NCBI GenBank assembly: GCA_028277025.1
Contig: JAPYVG010000001.1
Location: 1-64,000, forward strand
DNA length: 64,000 bases
From: Sulfolobaceae archaeon
GTDB taxonomy: Archaea > Thermoproteota > Thermoprotei_A > Sulfolobales > Sulfolobaceae
Direction: 5' to 3'
The translations under genes were made by a program, and so were the position numbers. Positions 1 to 5,842 of this stretch are shown piece by piece. The first letter of the stretch is position 1, and each line of letters opens with the position of its first letter. A model generated the notes under the pieces. That model worked only from the letters and a program-made list of their open reading frames with translations, had not been told where the DNA came from and searched no databases.

Positions 1-108
1 GAACTGGTGAGTGAGCTTAACCTGAGGAGCGTGGAGGCGTTTCTCAAGTTCGTTGAACGTTATTTAGGCGGACCGCCTGGACTGATGAAAATCTTTAAGT
101 TACGTTAA
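1..108 (+). pseudogene. 3' end of an unidentified coding sequence, cut by the window edge
   Basis: An open frame enters from the left edge and ends at a TAA at 106-108, giving about 35 residues that end GGPPGLMKIFKLR. I do not recognise the family. It overlaps the truncated end of the leftward ISH3-like transposase by a few bases, so one of the two was cut by insertion of, or recombination with, the other. Given the setting it may be the end of another transposase, but that is inference. The 5' part lies outside the window. Confidence 0.35.
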
Positions 109-574
109 AGTCCCATAACTGCTGTTCCTTAGTCATACCGTTAACTTGCGGAATAAAGGCAAGTAAAAGTACTTTCCCCTTATACTTGGTTGTTGCAGTT
201 GCGTAGTTCCAAGAGTTTCCCTTCTCTGAACTTCCGAGCCCTTTCACTGGTTTCCCGTACCACGTCTTTGTTGTCCAGTCAATCGAGAGGTCTACCTCCT
301 TTACCCCCTTCAGTACTTCTAAGGATATTTTCCTAGCTCTTTCTAAGAGCTTTTCAATTACTTCCATCCCTTGTTTCTCTACGTAGTTCCTCACGGTCTG
401 TGGGGATACGTCATACGCTCTGGCCTTGTTCTCTACTGAATCGTTCCACAAACACGCGGAGATGAGAGTTTTTGCCACCTCTTCTCCTTTCTTTCCCTTA
501 AAGTTCAACATGGAAAGTAATTTATATCCTATTTGTTGAATATTATTTTGGTGAGGGAGACCGGGTGTTACCAT
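95..574 (-). pseudogene. ISH3-like DDE transposase, N-terminal fragment
   Basis: The 159-residue product has an N-terminal helix-turn-helix-like stretch (VSPQTVRNYVEKQG, about residues 56-69) followed by the start of a DDE catalytic core (DLSIDWTTKTWYGKP, about 95-109). This resembles the transposases of Sulfolobus elements of the ISC1359/ISC1439 type. It reads normally to MTKE, then ends after nine unrelated residues. The remaining half or more of the core, with the later acidic residues, is missing, so it is inactive. The family assignment is from memory of these proteins; the truncation is visible directly. Confidence 0.75.
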
Positions 575-612
575 ATTCCTATCTCACGTAGTAATACTAT
601 GTCTCCCTCACC
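550..612. repeat. 12-bp perfect inverted repeat at the transposase 5' end
   Basis: GGTGAGGGAGAC at 550-561 pairs perfectly with GTCTCCCTCACC at 601-612 across 39 bases. It spans the start codon of the ISH3-like transposase. It may be a terminal or subterminal element end, or an operator for the transposase. The distal end of the element is lost, so the terminal repeat cannot be confirmed here. Confidence 0.5.
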
Positions 613-716
613 TTAAACCCTTTCTCCAATTCTTTACACTCTTATAAATTTTTTATGGATTAGATATTATCCTATCAGAAATATTTTTTCTAATATGATT
701 TTGGGTCTACCGAACT

Positions 717-850
717 GCACGGGGCTTACATCTCTGCAATCCCCCTCACCCTTTTGGGCATAGCCCACATCGGCGTGAGAGATCATCATTTATCAACAAA
801 AGTTTGTTACAAACGGACAAAAAGATTTCTATCAACGTGAAAAAGGATTC
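717..850 (-). repeat. TnpB 3'-end / right-end remnant, copy 1 of an inverted pair
   Basis: On the minus strand this matches 5382-5516 on the plus strand at roughly 90 percent over about 134 bp, by hand alignment. The shared part encodes MMISHADVGYAQKG, then CRDVSPV, which looks like the C-terminal tail of a TnpB-type protein. A homologue of such a region would also contain the right end and the overlapping omega (reRNA) guide scaffold. The frame here runs on past the repeat into unrelated sequence and stops near 660. The upstream part of tnpB is absent. It lies on the same strand as the truncated tnpB at 3166-3717 and may once have been its 3' end. Confidence 0.6.
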
Positions 851-1053
851 AGCCCGTGAGACTCCTCAGCTTGAAATTTAGCAAATAGACCTAAAGTCAG
901 TGCCTTCTTCATATCGTTAGTCGGGGAATATCCCAAATGTATTAATGCCCACATAACAGACAAGCCTCCGCTACCTATTACACCAAATCCTTGTGAAGCA
1001 ACATCTTCCGAGCTGTTAACATTATATACGACTACCTTGTTTTTAATCGCATG
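851..1053 (-). pseudogene. C-terminal remnant of an Ntn-hydrolase-like protein
   Basis: A minus-strand frame without a start codon (TAA at 1054-1056 just upstream) encodes about 68 residues including DVASQGFGVIGSGG and HLGYSPTNDMKKALTLG. The GxGVIGSGG core followed by alternating hydrophobic helices recalls proteasome beta/HslV-like Ntn hydrolases, though the match is by eye. The homology stops where the tnpB-type repeat begins near 850, so the gene was cut at both ends and is not functional. Confidence 0.45.
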
Positions 1054-1161
1054 TTAATGCTACATTTGCTGATAATTTCGGACAGTTTTCTCGATAAGAA
1101 TAACTACCAAAAGAGTAAGGTTTATAACAACAACATTAATACAATCTGTATGTTTAAGCCT

Positions 1162-1731
1162 TTATGTTTCCCCGAAACGATGCTTATATGTCTCTATCTT
1201 ACTTCTCAAATTGTCAACCCACATTTTAGTCTCAAAGCTTACACTCTTCCCCTCCATAGCCTCCTCAGCCCTTGCCAGATACTCCTTAGCCCTCAAGTAC
1301 AAATCCTTATTGTCATAAGCTACAGCATTCTGTAAATACATCATACCTAGCATAGCCAACTGCTTAATATATTCCTCACCCTTAGCAAACCTGAGATTAA
1401 CCTCAAAGCTCCTTATGTATTTTTCATCAATAGGTTGCCCACTATCTGGTAAGATTGTAATTGAACTCCTTTTCGTGAAGGGAGTGATAAGATTGCGACT
1501 CTGAAGATATTTCCTAAAGTATGTTACTGAGATTACAATTACTACTATTGGAATTATTGTACTAAGGGTATTAGCTAGAGTTACATTGTGTAATAAATAG
1601 TAAGGAATCGAAAACGACACCACAGTAGCTATTACTGCAGGAAGACCTATAAACAGCAATCCTAAACCAACCCATTTCAAAAAATATAATAACCTCTTTC
1701 CCTCCATAACTCTTCCCTTAGTTAAATTCAT
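1162..1731 (-). CDS. Two-TM membrane protein downstream of the bacteriocin-like gene
   Basis: This 189-residue protein has two hydrophobic segments (about residues 17-43 and 53-72), then a cytoplasm-like charged domain with helical pattern (KEYLARAEEAMEG). No family was recognised. It follows the halocin C8-like gene by 25 bases on the same strand, so the two are probably cotranscribed. Small membrane proteins next to bacteriocin genes often give immunity or help export; that role is inference here. An alternative start is the ATG at 1707 (MEGKRLLYFLKW), which sits closer to the first membrane segment. Confidence 0.65.
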   Translation of the reverse strand: MNLTKGRVMEGKRLLYFLKWVGLGLLFIGLPAVIATVVSFSIPYYLLHNVTLANTLSTIIPIVVIVISVTYFRKYLQSRNLITPFTKRSSITILPDSGQPIDEKYIRSFEVNLRFAKGEEYIKQLAMLGMMYLQNAVAYDNKDLYLRAKEYLARAEEAMEGKSVSFETKMWVDNLRSKIETYKHRFGET

Positions 1732-1756
1732 CTATAAAGTATAAAATTTTATTATA

Positions 1757-2416
1757 TTAGCAACATAAACCAGCTTTCTGGCATAAATATTCACCACCTA
1801 GACCGCAAGCAGTTGCTACTCCTAATGAGATGATTAATTGAAGTAATTCATCACAAGAAGGTACGCATATCGTTACACAGATAGGGTAGATAATAGGATC
1901 CTCAATAAATATTAAACAAACACTAGCACAAGCTTCCTCACATGCCACGCTTTCAGCGACGCCTTCAGCTAGCAATCCACATAGTACCGAAACTATTGCT
2001 TTACATATTTCGCATTCTATCGGATTTGGGTCCTTTCCTTCTTCACTCTTTTGTTGCAAAGGGTAAGGTTGGTATAGCTTATCTGGTATTAGCACTTCCT
2101 TATTCTCTATCCTCTTAGTCTTGGTTCCGCATCCAGACACGCCTTCCTTAATCAAAATTCTGTGCTTATCACCTTCCTTTCCTATGTACTTCACTTTAAA
2201 ACTTCTGAGTATACTTTCAGAACCATAGTTTATCCTATAAGTTATCTCGTGATCACCGAAAGGATCACCCTCTATTAACTGACTCCACTGAATTATCTTT
2301 GACGGTTGTCCTTCATATTCTATTAATGTCACTCCTTGTCTAAAAACTTGCTTATTATCTTTCTTCTCTTCATAATGTAACAATTTAATACTCTTAGGCT
2401 TTAAACCCTGAGGCAT
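1757..2416 (-). CDS. Halocin C8-like cysteine-rich bacteriocin precursor (candidate)
   Basis: This 219-residue protein has two parts. Residues 1-130 are hydrophilic with no recognised fold. From residue 134 to the end there is a compact cysteine-rich domain with thirteen cysteines. It opens CEICKAIVSVLCG, has a central CVTICVPSC, and ends GGEYLCQKAGLCC. The spacing of cysteines, the small-residue helices and the final Cys-x-x-AGLC resemble halocin C8, the archaeal peptide bacteriocin released from the C-terminus of a proprotein whose N-terminal part gives immunity. No Sec, Tat or class III signal is visible at the N-terminus, so export is unexplained. The next gene encodes a two-TM protein, a possible immunity or export partner. 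Assignment is by recall of halocin C8 and needs a profile search. Confidence 0.65.
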   Translation of the reverse strand: MPQGLKPKSIKLLHYEEKKDNKQVFRQGVTLIEYEGQPSKIIQWSQLIEGDPFGDHEITYRINYGSESILRSFKVKYIGKEGDKHRILIKEGVSGCGTKTKRIENKEVLIPDKLYQPYPLQQKSEEGKDPNPIECEICKAIVSVLCGLLAEGVAESVACEEACASVCLIFIEDPIIYPICVTICVPSCDELLQLIISLGVATACGLGGEYLCQKAGLCC

Positions 2417-2754
2417 GAAATAATTGAGAACCTAAAAAAAAGTTAACTATAATGGAGTATCTTAATATTATTCATCACTTATTTTGCTTCTAACCTAACT
2501 AGGTTACAGTTTGAAAGAATAGACCCAATTCTTTTATTTAAACTGGATGCAACAGAAGAATTCCTTAACTTAACGTAGAGATGCTAATAGTCTTGACAGA
2601 TACCCAGTAATAAGAGGGTTAAGGGGATAAGCTATGTTTAAATCTTAGTTGTATTAATAAAAAATTAATTAGTTAAGTATAAAACAAAATTTACACATAA
2701 GAAGATAGTATAAAGAACTCTTTGTGCATTTAAAGAAAATTTGTAAATATTTAG
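2417..2754. other. Intergenic stretch without a supported gene
   Basis: This 338-bp gap separates the bacteriocin-like gene from the NTF2-like gene, both leftward. It is very A+T-rich. I see only short frames, including a plus-strand tail reading DANSLDRYPVIRGLRG before a TAA near 2630, which may be decayed coding sequence but is too short to assign. TATA-like sequence near 2447-2458 could serve the leftward gene that starts at 2416. Confidence 0.4.
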
Positions 2755-3156
2755 TTAAGAATTATCCGCCTTTATAATCAATTTAGCGTTCTTGTCGAAG
2801 CATATCATTATTCTTGAAAAGAAATCTTCCCTACCTAAAATAAGGCTTGGAAAAACTCCTTCATGAACGCCGAAATCGGCTATTGCAACTGGTATTTTAA
2901 AATTTTTATTTAGCTCTACGAAATGAAATTTTAATTTGTATCTTTTTGTATGTAAATTTAAATTGGTTAATATAATGGTATCAAAGTAATGATCTTCTAG
3001 GTACTTTTTAAATTGTTCTTTCCCCTTAATTACTCTAGGATGCTCACCTGGGTGTATATAAACTAAATCGTCTGTGTAAAAACTTAACAAATATTCTATG
3101 TCGTGTGAATTCCATGCTTCTATGAAATCTTTTTCAAATTTTTGATAATTAAACAT
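2755..3156 (-). CDS. NTF2-like / SnoaL-type protein
   Basis: The 133-residue product fits the NTF2-like cone fold used by SnoaL-type enzymes and binding proteins. It starts with an amphipathic helix (FIEAWNSHDIEYLLSFYTDDLVYI), typical of the first two helices and strand, followed by IKGKEQFKKYLEDHY and a series of strands. Length is normal for the family. Its substrate cannot be read from sequence. A TATA-like GCTTAAAATG (on the minus strand, about 3171-3180) lies the right distance for a leaderless start at 3156. It sits where the IS607-type tnpB is broken, so the gene may have arrived with that rearrangement. Confidence 0.7.
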   Translation of the reverse strand: MFNYQKFEKDFIEAWNSHDIEYLLSFYTDDLVYIHPGEHPRVIKGKEQFKKYLEDHYFDTIILTNLNLHTKRYKLKFHFVELNKNFKIPVAIADFGVHEGVFPSLILGREDFFSRIMICFDKNAKLIIKADNS

Positions 3157-3165
3157 ATTTCTTTA

Positions 3166-3717
3166 TCATTTTAAGCTTATATAACACAAGTTAAAAATCT
3201 TGTTGGTAATAATCCTAGAGAACCAAGTGTGAGACCATGAGAAGGTAATATACTCATAAGGTCTTACTGTAATCCTAACTTCTTCTCCCTCAACTTTCCT
3301 AAGAGTTAACTTTACCCTAACGTAAACCTCCTTCAATCTAGGTTTCCTCAATGACGCCTGCCCTTTTTCAGCCCTCCTCTTCCACCTCTTTAATATTGAG
3401 TAAGCATCATTTATAGCCTTGTCCACGTAGTGGGAAGCCAACTTGTTAACTTTCTCAAGCTCGTTTCTCAACGCCTTGTACACTTCCTTTTTCTTAGGCA
3501 GGGTTATTTTGATCTTAGTGGCTTTCTTGCCTTTCTTTACTTCCTTCCTCTCTATCTTAGTCCTCTCCCATAACCAGTCTAAAGCCTTCTGCAATAGGAC
3601 TCTGTAGTTCTCCAGTAGTATTTTCGTCTCCTCCTTTTTATCGTTCTTCATGGAGTACGTTAGGTAGACGTATTCCTCCTCCGGTTGGAATGATTTAAGC
3701 CTTAAGCTCTTCGACAC
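3166..3717 (-). pseudogene. tnpB: Truncated TnpB of an IS607-type element
   Basis: The 183 residues cover only the N-terminal helical and wedge region of TnpB (YRVLLQKALDWLWERTK, then KPRLKEVYVRVKLTLRKV), up to RPYEYITFSWSHTWFSR. After that the frame runs into unrelated residues and stops. The whole RuvC-like nuclease core and zinc finger, roughly 200 or more residues, are missing, so it cannot act as the RNA-guided nuclease of intact TnpB. It overlaps the serine recombinase gene by 23 bases, the usual IS607 arrangement. A TnpB-like C-terminal tail survives about 2.3 kb away at 717-850 on the same strand. Confidence 0.8.
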
Positions 3718-4279
3718 ACTTCTTCACCTTCTCATATTTGTGGCTCCTCATATCATATAACTTTCCGCTAAATGATACCATTATAGAGGTCAAGTCTTCG
3801 ATTAGTCCCTGCTCTGGTGTTTTGTCCTCCCTATTTAATACCACGAGCTCGCAGTTGTGTGCTTTGCATATTTCCTCAAGTATATCGAAACCGAATCTAA
3901 CTAGTCTGTCTGGGTATGCAATGATTACTTTCGATACTTCGTTGTTTAGTATCATCCTCAACAACTTGAGGAATCCTTTTCTCTTCATGTTTAATGAAGA
4001 TCCGACGTCAGCTATTACTTGGTCGTATTCTTTAACGTTCTCCTCCAAGTATTTTACTTGGTTTATTAAGTCGTCTTTCTGTTTGTTTGATGATACTCTA
4101 GCGTATAATACTACTTTCCTCTTCCTAACAATTCCCATGAGTCTTTCTACGTCCTCTTCTCTGAACCTCCATTTTCCACTCTGTAATATTACTGGTTGAA
4201 TGTAGCCTTTCTTAACATAGCTCTGTAGTGTGCGGTATGATATTCCTAGTTTTTGGCACACTTCCTTAGGTTTAAGCAT
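3695..4279 (-). CDS. tnpA: IS607-family serine recombinase (TnpA)
   Basis: The protein has an N-terminal MerR-type helix-turn-helix (MLKPKEVCQKLGISYRTLQS) and a serine recombinase domain. The domain contains the active-site YARVSSNKQKDDL, with the nucleophilic Ser in RVSS, and the conserved AYPDRLVRFG. Length, about 194 residues, is typical of IS607 TnpA. I chose the ATG at 4279, because family members begin at MLKPKEV; an in-frame start at 4300 would add seven residues. The catalytic domain looks intact, so it could still act on element ends, but the partner tnpB is broken. Confidence 0.9.
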   Translation of the reverse strand: MLKPKEVCQKLGISYRTLQSYVKKGYIQPVILQSGKWRFREEDVERLMGIVRKRKVVLYARVSSNKQKDDLINQVKYLEENVKEYDQVIADVGSSLNMKRKGFLKLLRMILNNEVSKVIIAYPDRLVRFGFDILEEICKAHNCELVVLNREDKTPEQGLIEDLTSIMVSFSGKLYDMRSHKYEKVKKCVEELKA

Positions 4280-4336
4280 TATAATTAAACTCACATACAA
4301 ATTATATAAACTTCACGGTTTATCGGAAACTGCTGA

Positions 4337-4447
4337 CTACGGCGTAACGACTACCCTCTCTGGTACTTCCTCCTCTTCTATCCCTATTTCTTCTCTTAAA
4401 GCGTTCTTTCTAAGCTCTTTATCTCTAAATATTTCACCGTAAACCAT
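4337..4447 (-). CDS. Tiny acidic ORF, unknown
   Basis: An ATG frame of 36 codons encodes a very charged peptide starting MVYGEIFRDKELRKNALR and ending in an acidic run then VPERVVVTP. No domain was recognised. It lies just upstream of the serine recombinase on the same strand, and could be a passenger, an antitoxin-like peptide or the remnant of a longer gene. Its amino-acid pattern looks protein-like, but the shortness makes it uncertain. Confidence 0.35.
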   Translation of the reverse strand: MVYGEIFRDKELRKNALREEIGIEEEEVPERVVVTP

Positions 4448-4502
4448 GAACGAAATGTTGGCTTTAAGTGTTTAATAGTTTTTGCAGGATAATAAACTGC
4501 TG

Positions 4503-5276
4503 ATGTTTATTCGTAAAGCATCAAGTGATGATATTAACGAGATGAGTTTAGCATGGGCTGACTCGATAAACTCGTCTAATCTTGATCGGATTAGAACTAC
4601 ATTTACAGTTTTCCTAAAACTAGGAGAGTGTTTAGTGACTGAGGAAGGGGGTGAAGTTATTGGAACGGGGTGCTATATTTCATATTCACATTTATCATGG
4701 ATAGGGAATGTGGGTATTAAGAAGAGTTTTCAGCGTAAAGGTTATGGCAGAAAGTTAATGGTAGATTTACTCGGCTTGATAAGAACTGAGTCTATAAGAC
4801 TAGATGCAACTGAAGCTGGTTACGGTCTTTATAAAAGACTGGGGTTTAGTGATGGATATAAAACTATCGCGTTTGATATCTCAGATGTTAAAGGGGTTAA
4901 TGATGATCGTGTGAAAATTACTAATAGGTTGGAAGATTGGATGTTAGAATTAGATAAGGAGGCATTTGGAGATGATAGGTCTAAGTTGTTATTGAATATA
5001 AAGGGTAAGGTAATTTATACTCAAGGTGGTTATGGCGTAATTTATAGCAACATATTAGGCCCTTTAATAGCTGAAAATGATGAAGTAGCTGAGAGGTTAA
5101 TTAGGAGTGGTGTTAGACTGGGCGTAAGCGGGGTTATAACGACTGAAGATAAGGAGTACTATATAAGGAAGCTAGGAGGTAAAAAGGTAGGGGAATGCGT
5201 GAGGATGACAAAAGGTAAGGAAGTTAAAGAGAATAGGAGGTTAATATACGGAATATTTAGATACGCTTTTGGATAA
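4503..5276 (+). CDS. GNAT family N-acetyltransferase, two-domain
   Basis: The N-terminal half is a GNAT fold: FIRKASSDDINEM (strand 1 and helix 1), then the acetyl-CoA pyrophosphate loop FQRKGYGRKLM (about residues 79-89), followed by LYKRLGF, a classical last motif. The second half (about 120-257) looks like the extra domain found in YitH-type acetyltransferases. The substrate is unknown. I prefer the ATG at 4503 over the TTG at 4482, because conserved homology begins MFIRKAS and TTTAAT at 4471-4476 suits a leaderless start there. It is the only apparently intact metabolic gene inside the inverted-repeat island. Confidence 0.8.
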   Translation: MFIRKASSDDINEMSLAWADSINSSNLDRIRTTFTVFLKLGECLVTEEGGEVIGTGCYISYSHLSWIGNVGIKKSFQRKGYGRKLMVDLLGLIRTESIRLDATEAGYGLYKRLGFSDGYKTIAFDISDVKGVNDDRVKITNRLEDWMLELDKEAFGDDRSKLLLNIKGKVIYTQGGYGVIYSNILGPLIAENDEVAERLIRSGVRLGVSGVITTEDKEYYIRKLGGKKVGECVRMTKGKEVKENRRLIYGIFRYAFG

Positions 5277-5381
5277 CTAAATAATTGAAGCTTTTTGCTA
5301 AGACGAGTTTATGGCTTTTTTATTCTTTATGGTTCAAGAGCGTCTTTTGTTTTCGAGCGAGATTTGAGTTTATCGTTGGGG

Positions 5382-5565
5382 GAATCCTTTTTTCACGTTG
5401 ATAGGAATCTTTTTATATCCGTTTATAACGAATTTTTGTTAATAAATGATGATCTCTCACGCCGATGTGGGCTATGCCCAAAAGGGTGGGAGTGATTGCA
5501 GAGATGTGAGCCCCGTGCCGTTGGGCTCAAAGGAGTCCCATGGCCCACCTGTGGTTGAGGGCTAA
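5382..5565 (+). repeat. TnpB 3'-end / right-end remnant, copy 2 of an inverted pair
   Basis: The segment 5382-5516 is the inverted counterpart of 717-850. A 39-codon frame at 5446-5565 encodes MMISHADVGYAQKGG, then DVSPVPLGSKESHGPPVVEG, typical of the C-terminal tail of Sulfolobus TnpB-type proteins; a stop at 5443-5445 cuts it off from any catalytic core. In TnpB elements this region also encodes the structured guide RNA scaffold, so conserved G+C-rich sequence here may reflect RNA rather than protein selection. This copy extends further than the other, to a hairpin at 5566-5621. Confidence 0.6.
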
Positions 5566-5621
5566 GTCCCTACACTCGATCATGATTGATCATAAAATGA
5601 TTGAAATGAAAGTGTAGGGAC
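5566..5621 (+). repeat. 11-bp hairpin after the TnpB tail
   Basis: GTCCCTACACT at 5566-5576 is perfectly complementary to AGTGTAGGGAC at 5611-5621, with a 34-base loop rich in ATGATT/GATCAT repeats. It directly follows the TAA of the TnpB tail, where right-end hairpins of IS200/IS605-like elements or the end of an omega RNA would be expected. Its exact role is not shown by the sequence. Confidence 0.5.
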
Positions 5622-5842
5622 AAACGGGAATCTAAGTTCCGCAAGATGACTTAGCGAATTAACGTTAGAGTTTAGTGGGTGAGCTAACTTTATATTTATT
5701 AACAGATTTTCGTTCCTGTAACTCGTTATAGCTAAAGAAGTAGTGCTCACTTCTCGTTAATCGAGTAACGATTATTTATGCGTTAATTGATTACTCATTT
5801 TCTTGAGTTTATTTCTTTAACAATACCATTTTCCGAACTGTA
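5622..5842. other. Intergenic stretch between the island and the trehalose operon
   Basis: No gene is visible. The sequence is A+T-rich with several small inverted repeats such as CTCGTTAATCGAG near 5754. It follows the 3' end of treY and probably contains its transcription end in T-rich runs. Confidence 0.4.

Larger units (their letters stand above)
3166..4279 (-). mobile_element. Partial IS607-type insertion element
   Basis: A tnpA-tnpB pair in the standard overlapping order makes up the left part of an IS607-family element resembling ISC1904 of Sulfolobus. The right part, with the tnpB core, is replaced at about position 3215 by other sequence. IS607 elements lack terminal inverted repeats, so exact ends cannot be placed by eye. 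Confidence 0.7.

Noticed and set aside
1051..1335. Plus-strand frame overlapping the two-TM protein end and the Ntn-hydrolase remnant
   Set aside because: It is antisense to a better-supported gene and reads as unstructured Leu/Ser-rich sequence.
2575..2632. Plus-strand short tail NSLDRYPVIRGLRG
   Set aside because: It looks protein-like but is only about 18 codons with no start; it cannot be assigned to a gene.
5295..5495. Plus-strand frame of 66 codons ending CGLCPKGWE
   Set aside because: It lies in the TnpB right-end remnant in a different frame from the recognisable TnpB tail, and has no family-like sequence.
717..5516. Composite transposon made by the inverted repeats
   Set aside because: The repeats are TnpB tail fragments rather than complete element ends, and no target-site duplication was visible, so simple transposition of the whole segment is not supported.
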